Below are positions 17,024-25,616 of a DNA stretch of 64,000 nt, in pieces. The DNA comes from Actinocatenispora sp963815125 (GTDB lineage: Bacteria; Actinomycetota; Actinomycetes; Mycobacteriales; Micromonosporaceae), in contig CAWFFM010000014.1 in assembly GCA_963815125.1 (NCBI GenBank), positions 186,001 to 250,000 on the forward strand. The letters run 5' to 3'. Positions within the stretch are counted from its first letter, which is position 1. The number at the start of each line of letters is the position of its first letter. The notes beneath the pieces are model-generated. The model saw nothing but the letters and a program-made list of their open reading frames with translations. It searched no databases and was not told the origin of the DNA. The translations under genes were made by a program, and so were the position numbers.

Positions 17024-17983
17024 TCAGAAGTTGGCGGCACGGGCCTGGTACGGACGGCCCCGCAGGTACGACGGTCCGTCCGTACCGGTCGCCCGGTCCT
17101 GCTCGGCGTGCGCCGCCGCCGCTGCGGCATGCGCCTCGGCCAGTTGCCGGGCCACCGCGGCCCGCCGGGCCGCGGCCAGTTCCGCGCGCCGCCGCGCGGC
17201 CAGTTCGCCGGCCCGACGGCGCCGCTCGGCGTGCAGCCGCTGCTCGTGTGCGTACGCCATTGCGCGGGCGTGTGCCAGGTCCTTGCGTCGGCGCAGGTCG
17301 GCCAGCGCCCGGTTGCGCAGGTGGACCAGGTACACGCCGGTGAGCAGCACACCCGCCCCGGCGCCGACGAAGAATCCCGGTGCCAGTGCACCGAGCGCCG
17401 ATTCTGCGGCGGTCAGTACGAGCAGCAGGAGCAGTACCCGCCGCCGGTGGTAGCGCCACCAGCGGCGCTGCTGCTCGGCGGTGAGTTCGGTGGCCGGCCG
17501 GCTCAGGAACGGCCGGGCCAGCAGGAGCCGTACCAGGGGGCTACGCCGCAACCGGCGGTGCAGCGTACGGCGTCGTCGGCCCTTGGAGAGCCGTATCCTC
17601 CCCGGCGCAGCGCGCCGCATCCGGCCACCACGGCCCGGCGCGGCCGGCGGGGCGTGACTGCCCGGCGAACCCGCCACGTCCGGAGCACTCGGCGAGCCCG
17701 CCGACGGTGTCGGTACGACGGTGGGACCGGGCATGCCGTGTGCCGACGGAGCCGTGTCGGGGGGACGTACCGCCGAGGACCGGGCCGCGCTGGAGGTACC
17801 GGGCAGGTTGACGGGGCGCCGCGGCATGCTGCGCCGCCGGCGCTGCCGGGTGAGTACCCGCGCCGTGGACCATTCCCGCTCCGCGACCTGCCGCTCCGTG
17901 GCGTCGTACCGGTGCACCAGGGCCGGCGCGAGAGCTAACAGACCCGCCGCCACCAACACAGCGAGGAGCACCGATGTCGGCAC
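17024..17983 (-). CDS. Membrane protein with Arg/Ala-rich tail, SepX/GlpR-like by context
   Basis: About 319 residues. An N-terminal membrane helix (TSVLLAVLVAAGLLALAPALV), a long Pro/Arg linker, two central helices (RRVLLLLLVLTAAESALGALAPGFFVGAGAGVLLTGVYLVHL) and a highly charged Arg/Ala-rich coiled-coil-like tail. GTG 17983 is chosen since GAAGGGG lies 7 bases before it and the helix follows at once. In actinobacteria a protein of this layout sits beside moeA, rimJ and galU and has been described as SepX/GlpR, an FtsZ-associated division factor; the neighbourhood here matches, so that identity is an inference from context. Confidence 0.65.
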   Translation of the reverse strand: MPTSVLLAVLVAAGLLALAPALVHRYDATERQVAEREWSTARVLTRQRRRRSMPRRPVNLPGTSSAARSSAVRPPDTAPSAHGMPGPTVVPTPSAGSPSAPDVAGSPGSHAPPAAPGRGGRMRRAAPGRIRLSKGRRRRTLHRRLRRSPLVRLLLARPFLSRPATELTAEQQRRWWRYHRRRVLLLLLVLTAAESALGALAPGFFVGAGAGVLLTGVYLVHLRNRALADLRRRKDLAHARAMAYAHEQRLHAERRRRAGELAARRRAELAAARRAAVARQLAEAHAAAAAAHAEQDRATGTDGPSYLRGRPYQARAANF

Positions 17984-18104
17984 CCCCGGACCCCTTCCGT
18001 TTCCGTAGCCACAACCGTCACTTGAGGCTACGACCGGAATGACACATATCGATGGCGCCACACCGACGCCCATCGACTACGGGTGACGACAGCGGGCGTA
18101 TCCG

Positions 18105-18734
18105 CTACGAGGCGGAGCGCGGGGATCCCTTCTGGTGCCACCGTGCCAGCAGGCCACCGTCCTCGGCGACATCCTCACTGGTCAGGGCATATCCCAGGTG
18201 GTCGCGCCAGCCGCCGGCGATGTACAGGTAGCGGTGGTGGTACGACTCCTCGCGGAAGCCCAGCTTCTCCACCACCCGGCGGCTCGGCCGGTTCTCCGGC
18301 CGGATGTTGACCTCCACCCGGTGCAGGCCGCCGCGGCTGAACGCGTGGTCGACGGCCAGCGCCAACGCGGTCGGGGTGATGCCGCGCCCCGCGTACCGGT
18401 GGTCCACCCAGTACCCGGCGTATCCGGAGCAGAACGCGCGGCGCACGATGTTGCCGATGGTCAGCTGCCCCACCAGACGACCCTCGAAGCAGATCGCGTA
18501 CGGCATGACCGTGCCGGTGCGGGCCGACGACTTCAGGTCCTTGTAGACGTACCGGAACGCGCGCAGCGTGTGTACGTCCTCCCACCTGCCCGGTGGGTCC
18601 GGTTCCCACGGTGCCAGCCACTTCTCGTTCGCCAGCCGCACCTCGACCCACGCCGCGGCGTCGGAGCGCTCGTACGGCCGCAGCGTCACCGGACCGTCGG
18701 TCAGGACGGCGGGCCAGCCAGGAATCGAGTTCAT
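18105..18734 (-). CDS. RimJ/RimL-type GNAT acetyltransferase
   Basis: 209 residues. GNAT fold: LRPYERSDAAAWVEVR start, VGQLTIGNI strand, GYWVDHRYAGRGITPTALALAVDHAF as motif A with the Q/RxxGxG/A acetyl-CoA loop (RYAGRGI), and VEVNIRPENRPSRRVVEKLGFREE as motif B. RimJ relatives acetylate the N-terminus of ribosomal protein S5 or other N-termini. The start codon overlaps the moeA stop by four bases (ATGA), so it is coupled to moeA. Confidence 0.92.
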   Translation of the reverse strand: MNSIPGWPAVLTDGPVTLRPYERSDAAAWVEVRLANEKWLAPWEPDPPGRWEDVHTLRAFRYVYKDLKSSARTGTVMPYAICFEGRLVGQLTIGNIVRRAFCSGYAGYWVDHRYAGRGITPTALALAVDHAFSRGGLHRVEVNIRPENRPSRRVVEKLGFREESYHHRYLYIAGGWRDHLGYALTSEDVAEDGGLLARWHQKGSPRSAS

Positions 18735-19963
18735 CTCCGCCGATCGATCAGCAGCACATCCACTGTGGAGCCAGCCGCGGCGGTCGACACCCGTTCCCCG
18801 AGCACCATCAGGCCGTTCGCCTCGGCAAGGCCTGACAGAGTGTACGGCCCTCCGGCCAGTGGCTGCACGGTGTAGCCTCCGCCGCGTCGTTCGGACACCT
18901 GTGCCGGGCGGAACTCCCGCAGCCCGGCGGGCGAGGACAGCGTCTCCAGCAGATGCGCCTTGATACTCGGCCGGAACACCGGCTCGGCACCGGCGAGACG
19001 CTGGATGACCGGGCGGACCAGGATCTCGAAACCGATCAGTGCCGTACCGGGGTCGCCGGGCAGGCACGCGATCGGGACCTCCTCGCCGCCGACCGTACCG
19101 AAGCCCAGCGAGGTGCACGGGTAGACCGACAGGTCGGTGAACGGCACCGTGCCCTCCCGGCCGAGCACCCGGCGCACCATGTCACCCGGGCCGAGGCCGG
19201 TACCGCCGGTCATCACGATCAGGTCGCTGCGCAGCGTCTGGTCCTCCAGTACCGCGCGCAGCCCCTCCGGGTCGTCGTCGCAGATCCCGATCCGGTACGC
19301 CAGCGCGCCCGCCTCCACCGCCGCGGCGGCCAGCGCGTGCGAGTTGACGTCCACCACCTGGCCCGGTGCCGACAGCCGGCCGGTCTCGACCAGTTCGTCG
19401 CCGGTGGCCACCAGCACCACCCGCGGGCAGGGGCGTACCACCACGTGCCCGACCCCGGCGGCGGCCAGCAGCGCCACCATCGGCGGGGTGACCGGGGTGC
19501 CGGCGGTCGCCACCACGGCGCCCGGCGCGAGTTCGTCGCCGGCCCGCCGGACCCCGTGACCGCGCTTCGGCGTGGCGTAGATCTCCACCGCCGCCATGCC
19601 CTCGTCGGTCCAGGTCATCGGTACGACCGCGTCCGCGGCGGCCGGCATCGGCGCACCGGCCGCCACCGACAGGCAGCTGCCGGCACTGACCCGTACCGGC
19701 CGCCAGCTGGCCGCGCCCACATCGCCGACCACGTTGAGCCGGACCGGCCGGTCCTCCCGGGCACCGGTCACGTCGTCCAGCCGGACGGCGTACCCGTCGA
19801 TCGCGGCATGGTCGAACGCGGGCAGCGGCCCCGGCGCCTTCACGTCCTCCGCGAAGACGTTGCCGTACGCCTGGGTCAGCTCGAGATCCAGCGGAGGCAG
19901 CGGCCGGACCTTGGCCAGTACCTGCTGGAGATAGTCGGCCAACGGCGTCAGCATGGCTGTCAC
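18731..19963 (-). CDS. moeA: Molybdopterin molybdenumtransferase
   Basis: 410 residues, typical of MoeA. It inserts molybdate into adenylated molybdopterin in Moco synthesis. Visible: PLPAFDHAAIDGYAVR (the conserved DGYAV block), GAPMPAAADAVVPMT, RRAGDELAPG, VVLVATGDELVETG, the MPT-binding MTGGTGLGPGDMVRRVL, and LPGDPGTALIGFEILVRP. The C-terminal domain ends at a coupled overlap with the rimJ-like gene. Lies about 90 bp after galU in the same direction. Organisms often carry several moeA copies, so this one may not be the only one. Confidence 0.95.
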   Translation of the reverse strand: MTAMLTPLADYLQQVLAKVRPLPPLDLELTQAYGNVFAEDVKAPGPLPAFDHAAIDGYAVRLDDVTGAREDRPVRLNVVGDVGAASWRPVRVSAGSCLSVAAGAPMPAAADAVVPMTWTDEGMAAVEIYATPKRGHGVRRAGDELAPGAVVATAGTPVTPPMVALLAAAGVGHVVVRPCPRVVLVATGDELVETGRLSAPGQVVDVNSHALAAAAVEAGALAYRIGICDDDPEGLRAVLEDQTLRSDLIVMTGGTGLGPGDMVRRVLGREGTVPFTDLSVYPCTSLGFGTVGGEEVPIACLPGDPGTALIGFEILVRPVIQRLAGAEPVFRPSIKAHLLETLSSPAGLREFRPAQVSERRGGGYTVQPLAGGPYTLSGLAEANGLMVLGERVSTAAAGSTVDVLLIDRRR

Positions 19964-20055
19964 GGCACCGCCCCCGCGGAAAGAAGGATCATCACACCAC
20001 CCGTGCGGGACGCTGGTCGGCGATCATTCCGCCCATTCCTGCGCACGGGCGGTCA

Positions 20056-21039
20056 TCAGCTCCGACCGGCGAACCGGCCACCTGCCTGTACCGGCTGGGT
20101 TCGGGACTCGAAGTCGTCCGACACGTAGCCGGCGAGCCACTCCCGGAAGTCCGGTCCGATGTCGTCGCGGGCGCAGGCCAGCTGGACGACCGCCTTCAGG
20201 TAGCCGGTCGGGTCACCGGTGTCGTACCGCCGGCCACGGAACACCACACCGTGTACCGGGGTGCCCTCGTCCAGCAGCAGCGCCATCGCGTCGGTCAGCT
20301 GGATCTCGCCGCCCCGACCCGGCTCGGTACGCCGCAGCGCGTCGAAGATCTTCGCCGGCAGCACGTACCGGCCGACGACGGTGAGGTTGCTCGGCGCCTC
20401 CTCGCGCGCCGGCTTCTCCACCAGGCCGGTGATCCGTACCAGGTCCGGGTCGTCGGTCTCCTGCACGGAGGCCACGCCGTACTTGTGGACCTCCTCCCAC
20501 GGCACCTCGAGCAGCGCGAGCACGATGCCACCGGTCTCGGCCTGCAGGTCCAGCATCGTGGGCAGCAGCGGGTCGCGCTCGTCGATCAGGTCGTCGCCGA
20601 GCAGCACCGCGAACGGCGAGTTGCCCACGTGGTCCTCGGCGCAGGACACCGCGTGGCCAAGGCCGAGCGGTTCCGGCTGACGGGACGAGTGCAGGGCGGC
20701 CAGTTCGCCGGGGCGGCGTACCGCCTCCAGGCGCTCATGGTCGCCCTTGGCCTCCAGCGCGGCCTCCAGGTCGAGCCGCCGGTCGAAGTGGTCGACCATG
20801 GAACTCTTGCCGCGTCCGGTGATGAACAGGACGTCGGACACCCCGGCGGCGGAGGCCTCCTCGACGATGTACTGCAGTGCCGGTTTGTCGACGACCGGGA
20901 ACAGTTCCTTGGGAACCGCCTTGCTGGCCGGCAGGAAGCGAGTGGCCAGCCCGGCCGCGGGGATGACAGCCTTGGTCGCGCGGACCTTCGTGCCGGCTGC
21001 GCTGCGGGAAGGGTCATGACTGGTGAGATGGTCGGGCAT
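20056..21039 (-). CDS. galU: UTP-glucose-1-phosphate uridylyltransferase
   Basis: 327 residues. Makes UDP-glucose from UTP and glucose-1-phosphate for cell envelope and exopolysaccharide sugars. Nucleotidyltransferase signature KAVIPAAGLATRFLPASKAVPKELFPVVDKPALQYIVEEA, then FITGRGKSSMVDHFD, AVLLGDDLID for metal and sugar binding, and GLVEKPA. It begins 9 bp after the GGDEF gene ends and so belongs to the same transcript. The MPDHLTSHDPSRS leader before the fold is short and polar. Confidence 0.97.
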   Translation of the reverse strand: MPDHLTSHDPSRSAAGTKVRATKAVIPAAGLATRFLPASKAVPKELFPVVDKPALQYIVEEASAAGVSDVLFITGRGKSSMVDHFDRRLDLEAALEAKGDHERLEAVRRPGELAALHSSRQPEPLGLGHAVSCAEDHVGNSPFAVLLGDDLIDERDPLLPTMLDLQAETGGIVLALLEVPWEEVHKYGVASVQETDDPDLVRITGLVEKPAREEAPSNLTVVGRYVLPAKIFDALRRTEPGRGGEIQLTDAMALLLDEGTPVHGVVFRGRRYDTGDPTGYLKAVVQLACARDDIGPDFREWLAGYVSDDFESRTQPVQAGGRFAGRS

Positions 21040-21048
21040 GGCCCGAGA

Positions 21049-23325
21049 CTATCCGCCGCGGGTCTGTCGGGGCGGTCGTGGCCGTCGCGACGCGCCGCCG
21101 GAACCCTCCGACACGCTGTCGGAAGTGTCCCGATCGATCTCCTCGTCAGACCCGGGACGGCGGTGCCGCTGCCGGCCGGAGCGCCCGTCGGCCCAGCCGG
21201 ACGCCACCCGCCAGGTGTCCCGACCCGCCGCCTTCGCGTCGTAGAGCGCGTCGTCGGCCGCATCCAGTACGTCCTGACCTGCCCGACCGTTGTCCGGGAA
21301 GACCGCCACCCCGATCGACACGGTCACCCGGATGTCCACCGGCCCCGGTGTCTCCTCGCCGTCGATCGGCTCGGCCGCCAGCGGCGCGGGCACCGACATG
21401 TTGCGTACCGAGGCACAGATCCGTTCCGCCAACCGCGTCGCGCCCTCCTCGTCGGTCTCCGGGAGCAGCACCACGAACTCCTCGCCGCCCTGCCGGCAGG
21501 CCAGGTCGACCTCGCGTACCTCAGCCTGGATCCGCTTGGCGAAGGCCACCAGCACCGCGTCACCGGAGGAATGCCCGTACGTGTCGTTGACCTCCTTGAA
21601 CCGGTCCAGGTCCATCGCCAGTACGGACAGCCGCCGGTTGAACCGGGTGGCCCGCTCCACCTCGCGGCGCAGCGACACCCGCAGGTAGCGGTAGTTCCAC
21701 AGGTCGGTGAGCGGGTCGGTGAGCGACAACCGCGCGGTCTCCTGGTGCAGCAGTACGTTGTCCACCGCGATCGCGGCCTGACCGGCGAAGGTACGCAGCG
21801 TGCCCAGATCCGCGTCGTCGAAGTCGTCCTGGCCGAGCCGGTCGTAGAGCGCCAGTACACCGCGCAGCGGACCCGGCTGCCGGCCGGCCGTCTCGTCCAG
21901 CTGAAGGTCGCCGAGTTCCCGGCGGTCCCGGCTCGAACCGAGGAACGGTACGGCGATGTAGGTCCGGCAGCGCGGCTCGTGCGGCGCCAGTTCCACCCCG
22001 GCCACCCGGCCGCGGCGCGGTTCACCGGCCTGCGCGACCGCACCGAGCAGGCCCTCACCCAACGGGACCCGTACGTCGGCCAGCGACCGGGCCCGCTCGT
22101 CCAGGCCGTCCGCGCACTTGGCCACGAGCTGGTTCGGGTACCGGCTGCCCGGCCCGTCGTCGACCAGCAGCACCACCCCGGCCTGCGCACCGGTCGCCGC
22201 CATCGCCGTCTTCAGGATGACGTCCAGGATGCCGTCCAGGTCGTGGGTCTGCGCGAGCGTGTCACCGAGCAGCCCGAGGTTGCCGCGCAGCTGGTCCCGG
22301 CTCGCGGTCAGGGCGTGCACGTACGCCTGCATCTCCCGGGTCATCCGGTTGAACGCCGAACCCAGCTTGCCGACCTCGTCACGGCTGCGTACCGGCACCC
22401 GGGCGTCCAGGTCACCGGCGGCCACCGAGTCGGCCGCCGAGGCCAGTTCGAACAGCGGCCGGGTCGTCGAGTTGGCCAGCCACCAGGCCGCACCGACCGC
22501 GACCAGACCGGCCAGCACGACCACCCCGACCAGCACCGTGTACAGCGCCTGCGAGTCCGACCGGGCCGCGGACAGCGCGAGGTGCAACGGCTGCCCCCGG
22601 GTGCTGGGGACGTTACGTACGAACATGCCGTCCGGTGTCCGGCGCATCGTGTCGTCGTTCAGCCGGCCGACCGCGGTGGCCACCCGGCCCGCCCGTGAGC
22701 CGGGCTCGGTGGACAGCGGCGGACCCAGCGACAGCACCGTCACCTCCACACCGACCGAGGCACCCAGTCGATGTACGAAGCTGGCGTCGATCGGCGTGGC
22801 TGCCACCGCCTCGCCGACGGTCTGACCGCTGGTGTTGGTCATCCGTACCCGGGACACCAGGAACAGCGGACGTTGCGTACCGGCGGCCACGTCCCCGGAG
22901 CAGTCCGCGGCCGGCTGCGCCAACCGACCCGCGCTGGACAGCACCTGACCGTGCTGATCGGTCAGGGTCACCGCGCTGGCCAGGCCGGTGCGTACGCCGT
23001 CGCGGGCCGCGGTGGCACGGTCCGCGGGCGCGTCCGACCCATACATCCGGGCGGAGATCATCGCCGCCGACTGCAGCTCCCGACAAGCCGAATTGACCGC
23101 GCTGCGCACCATCGTCGCGGCGGTGTCCAACCGACCGGTCGCCCGACGGCTGCTCACCTCGGAGACGGTGAGACCCACGAACACGGCGCCGATCAGCACC
23201 GGTCCGAGCACCACGGCGAGGAACGCGGCAGTCAGCCGTGCACGCAGGGTCAACCCGTCCCCCCAGGGTCCGATCTGCCGGCGCCGCCAGTGCGGTACCG
23301 GTCGACGGGTCGGCGCTCCGGGCAC
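21049..23325 (-). CDS. HAMP-GAF-GGDEF diguanylate cyclase
   Basis: 758 residues. N-terminal membrane helix (LTAAFLAVVLGPVLIGAVFVGLTV), extracytoplasmic sensor to about residue 245, second helix (LYTVLVGVVVLAGLVAVGAAWWL), HAMP linker, GAF domain (residues about 365-540) and a C-terminal GGDEF domain. The active site is RQGGEEF, so the cyclase should make c-di-GMP, and REVD five residues before it is a full RxxD inhibitory I-site. The last 60 residues are a basic, low-complexity tail. GTG start. First gene of the galU-moeA-rimJ run, although a functional tie to those genes is not known. Confidence 0.95.
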   Translation of the reverse strand: MPGAPTRRPVPHWRRRQIGPWGDGLTLRARLTAAFLAVVLGPVLIGAVFVGLTVSEVSSRRATGRLDTAATMVRSAVNSACRELQSAAMISARMYGSDAPADRATAARDGVRTGLASAVTLTDQHGQVLSSAGRLAQPAADCSGDVAAGTQRPLFLVSRVRMTNTSGQTVGEAVAATPIDASFVHRLGASVGVEVTVLSLGPPLSTEPGSRAGRVATAVGRLNDDTMRRTPDGMFVRNVPSTRGQPLHLALSAARSDSQALYTVLVGVVVLAGLVAVGAAWWLANSTTRPLFELASAADSVAAGDLDARVPVRSRDEVGKLGSAFNRMTREMQAYVHALTASRDQLRGNLGLLGDTLAQTHDLDGILDVILKTAMAATGAQAGVVLLVDDGPGSRYPNQLVAKCADGLDERARSLADVRVPLGEGLLGAVAQAGEPRRGRVAGVELAPHEPRCRTYIAVPFLGSSRDRRELGDLQLDETAGRQPGPLRGVLALYDRLGQDDFDDADLGTLRTFAGQAAIAVDNVLLHQETARLSLTDPLTDLWNYRYLRVSLRREVERATRFNRRLSVLAMDLDRFKEVNDTYGHSSGDAVLVAFAKRIQAEVREVDLACRQGGEEFVVLLPETDEEGATRLAERICASVRNMSVPAPLAAEPIDGEETPGPVDIRVTVSIGVAVFPDNGRAGQDVLDAADDALYDAKAAGRDTWRVASGWADGRSGRQRHRRPGSDEEIDRDTSDSVSEGSGGASRRPRPPRQTRGG

Positions 23326-23403
23326 CGCTCAACGACCCGCAGTGCGATGCTGTCACAGCATCCGGAGCAACGACCCACCGCGGCGAGGTTGGATCTAGCG
23401 AAA

Positions 23404-24012
23404 ATGCGTCCACTTTCCGAAAAGTCGAGTATCCGCGACCGGTTGTCGACCGAACGTCGGAATCTACCGCCGGCCGAACGGGCGACGGCCGATCAGGCCA
23501 TCCAGGCCGCCGTACGCGACCTGCTGCGGGCCGGCCGCCAGATCGGTCGGCCCGTCGTCGGCGCCGCCCGACGTACCGTCGCCGGTTACGTGCCGGCGGA
23601 CGGCGAGCCCGGCGGCACCGCACTACCCGAGGCCCTGCGCAGCCACCGGGACCGGGTGCTGCTGCCCGTACTCCGCAGCGACCTGGACCTGGACTGGGCC
23701 GAGTACACCGGCCCGGACTGTCTGCAACCCGCCCGCTGGCGATTGTGCGAGCCCTCCGGGAAGCGCCTCGGCCGCAGCGCGGTCAGCGCGTGCGCGGTCC
23801 TCGTGGTGCCCGCCGTGGCGGTGGACCGCGCCGGCAACCGCCTTGGCCGCGGTGGCGGATCGTACGACCGGGCGCTCACCCGGGTACCGGCCCGTGCCCT
23901 GGTCGTGGCCCTGCTGTACGACAACGAGCTGGTCGACCGGCTGCCCGCCGAGCGGCACGACCGCCGGGTCAACGCGGTGATCCGCCCGTCCTCAGGACTC
24001 CTGCGCCTGTGA
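23404..24012 (+). CDS. 5-formyltetrahydrofolate cyclo-ligase
   Basis: 202 residues. Converts 5-formyl-THF to 5,10-methenyl-THF with ATP. Support: KSSIRDRLSTERRNLPP at the N-terminus, VAGYVPADGEPGG, LLPVLRSDLDLDW, and the ATP-binding block VPAVAVDRAGNRLGRGGGSYDRAL, followed by DNELVDRLPAERHDRRVNAVI. Divergent from the GGDEF gene. Typical actinobacterial neighbour of galU and moeA. The first repeat element lies about 45 bp after its stop and may act as, or sit next to, its terminator. Confidence 0.95.
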   Translation: MRPLSEKSSIRDRLSTERRNLPPAERATADQAIQAAVRDLLRAGRQIGRPVVGAARRTVAGYVPADGEPGGTALPEALRSHRDRVLLPVLRSDLDLDWAEYTGPDCLQPARWRLCEPSGKRLGRSAVSACAVLVVPAVAVDRAGNRLGRGGGSYDRALTRVPARALVVALLYDNELVDRLPAERHDRRVNAVIRPSSGLLRL

Positions 24013-24055
24013 CGTGGGCCCTGCTTCGTCGACCGCCGCGCCCCTCCCCCAGCTG

Positions 24056-24197
24056 GCATTTTCCCCGAAAGGGCGTTATGTACCTTTTGCGGATCAGTAC
24101 ATTCGGGGAAAATGACCCTCATGCCGCGCTGTCTGGTGCATTTTCCCCGAATGTCTGCGGCACCAAAGAGGACCTAACGGGAATTCGGGGAAAATGC
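24056..24197. repeat. Paired inverted-repeat element, copy 1
   Basis: Two 58-bp units (24057-24114 and 24139-24196) separated by 24 bp. Each unit begins CATTTTCCCCGAA and ends TTCGGGGAAAATG, so the arms form 13-14 bp stems around about 30 bases. The same architecture recurs at 33689 and 61361 with different interiors. Here it sits just downstream of the cyclo-ligase gene. No coding capacity is credible. Confidence 0.9.
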
Positions 24198-24343
24198 GCA
24201 GTGGTAGGTGGGGCGTCGGTGATGGACGAGGTGCGGCCGGACCGGGAACCGTCGTACTCGCCAACGGGTTGACGTTTCGACGCGCAGGTGAGATGTCTAC
24301 CTGGACACCCCGGGTGGACGGCAGGGGTGGCGATGGCGGATGA

Positions 24344-24370
24344 TTAGCACTCAAGAAGAGAGAGTGCCAG
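24344..24370 (+). promoter_or_regulatory. CIRCE-like HrcA operator
   Basis: TTAGCACTC, nine bases, then GAGTGCCAG, against the CIRCE consensus TTAGCACTC-N9-GAGTGCTAA. The left half is perfect and the right half differs at two end positions. It lies 12 bp upstream of the FmdB start codon, overlapping the leader, as CIRCE elements usually do. HrcA is not in this window. Confidence 0.7.
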
Positions 24371-24381
24371 CGGAGGCAAGG

Positions 24382-24816
24382 GTGCCCACCTACCAGTACG
24401 CATGCACCGAGTGCGGCCACCAGCTCGAAGCGGTCCAGGCGTTCACCGACGGACCGCTCACCGAGTGCCCCAGCTGCAGTGGCCGGCTGCGGAAGGTCTT
24501 TTCGGCGGTCGGGGTCGTGTTCAAGGGCTCGGGCTTCTACCGGACCGACTCCCGCTCCGGCTCGACCAGTTCGTCCGGATCCGGCTCGGACAAGCCCAAG
24601 AACGGTTCGGGCGACTCCGGCAGCAAGAGCGGCGACAGTTCCTCGTCGGGTAGTTCCTCGGGTTCCAGCGGCTCGTCGGAATCCGGCTCCTCCGGTTCCG
24701 GTTCGTCGGGATCCGGCTCCGGGTCCAGTTCGTCGGGCTCCAAGCCGTCCGGCTCCTCCTCGGGATCGGGCAGCAAGTCCGGCTCGTCCGGCAAGGTCTC
24801 CAGCAGCAGCTCCTGA
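24382..24816 (+). CDS. FmdB-family zinc ribbon protein with Ser/Gly tail
   Basis: 144 residues. MPTYQYACTECGHQLEAVQAFTDGPLTECPSCSGRLRKVF is a complete FmdB putative regulatory zinc ribbon with two CxxC pairs. From about residue 55 the protein is an almost pure Ser/Gly low-complexity tail of 90 residues, longer than usual. GTG start behind CGGAGG. The CIRCE-like site just upstream suggests heat-shock control by HrcA. Molecular function of FmdB proteins is not established. Confidence 0.9.
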   Translation: MPTYQYACTECGHQLEAVQAFTDGPLTECPSCSGRLRKVFSAVGVVFKGSGFYRTDSRSGSTSSSGSGSDKPKNGSGDSGSKSGDSSSSGSSSGSSGSSESGSSGSGSSGSGSGSSSSGSKPSGSSSGSGSKSGSSGKVSSSSS

Positions 24817-24898
24817 CCCACTGGCGAAACCCACCGGCGAAGCGCAGTCCGGCCGACACGACGCTCCAGCTTTAGCACGCCGACGGGCCACCCGATGT

Positions 24899-24931
24899 GG
24901 TTGTCCACAGGCCGCCGCCGGTTGTCCACAG
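24899..24931. promoter_or_regulatory. Pair of DnaA-box-like direct repeats
   Basis: TTGTCCACA occurs at 24901-24909 and again at 24922-24930, each inside the longer repeat GGTTGTCCACAGGC, 21 bp apart (two helical turns). TTGTCCACA is the high-GC actinobacterial DnaA box. They lie between the FmdB and SAF genes, far from any visible replication gene, so they may titrate DnaA or regulate transcription. Confidence 0.45.
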
Positions 24932-24998
24932 GCAGCGTGCGCCGGGGTGTCACTCCCGTGATTCCCGCATACGGTCCACGGCAGCGAAGGGAGCTGTC

Positions 24999-25532
24999 GT
25001 GGACGATCAGGCACTGCCCGGTGGGCGCCGCAACACCACCGGGCGCAGCAGGCGCCGAGGGGCCGACCGGCTCGACCCGGTGCGGTGGACCCGGCGACGA
25101 CGCAGCCGGTTGCTGCGCGCGGGCCTGGCCACCCTGCTTCTCGTACTGGCCGGCGGGGTGCTGATGACCGGTGCCGCCCGACCGGCCGAAGCGACACGCT
25201 GCGTCAGTACCGCCCGGTCAGCTGGCCCGGTCGCCAGTCCGTCGGTGATCCCGGCCGGCAAGGTCGGCGTACCCGTACGGATCAGTCAGCCCGGGGTGGA
25301 CGGTCTTGTCCGGCCCGGCGACCACATCGACCTGACCTCCGCACGCGGCACGTCCGGTCACGCGCAGACCCTCGTACGGGATGTCCTGGTGCTTCCCCGG
25401 CCGTCCCGCGCGGCGGTGGAGACCGAGGGCGGGTCCCTGCTCTACCTGGCGATGAGCGAGCGCGACGCCCGGCTGGTCGCCGGCGCCGACGACCCGGACA
25501 CCCGGATCGGCATCACCGTCCGTCCGCATTGA
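24999..25532 (+). CDS. SAF-domain (CpaB/RcpC-like) membrane protein
   Basis: 177 residues. Basic N-terminus, one membrane helix (AGLATLLLVLAGGVLMTGAA), then an extracytoplasmic SAF-like domain: VIPAGKVGVPVRISQPGVDGLVRPGDHIDLT is the diagnostic stretch of RcpC/CpaB-type pilus assembly proteins. GTG 24999 has AAGGGA 8 bases upstream. In actinobacteria such genes commonly stand next to fmdB and mscL, as here, without other pilus genes, so a pilus role is not implied. Confidence 0.85.
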   Translation: MDDQALPGGRRNTTGRSRRRGADRLDPVRWTRRRRSRLLRAGLATLLLVLAGGVLMTGAARPAEATRCVSTARSAGPVASPSVIPAGKVGVPVRISQPGVDGLVRPGDHIDLTSARGTSGHAQTLVRDVLVLPRPSRAAVETEGGSLLYLAMSERDARLVAGADDPDTRIGITVRPH

Positions 25533-25616
25533 TGCTGTCCGTCCGGATGCACGTGCACCTCCGGCGGTGCGCTAGCGTGCCGCATCGGCTCTTGTGACAG
25601 GAAAGGAGCAGGACAG

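Noticed and set aside
20251..22698. Very long plus-strand open frame opposite galU and the GGDEF gene
   Set aside because: Opposite strand carries two certain genes with full domain signatures; the plus frame has Arg/Gly/Pro-rich composition typical of antisense frames in high-GC DNA.
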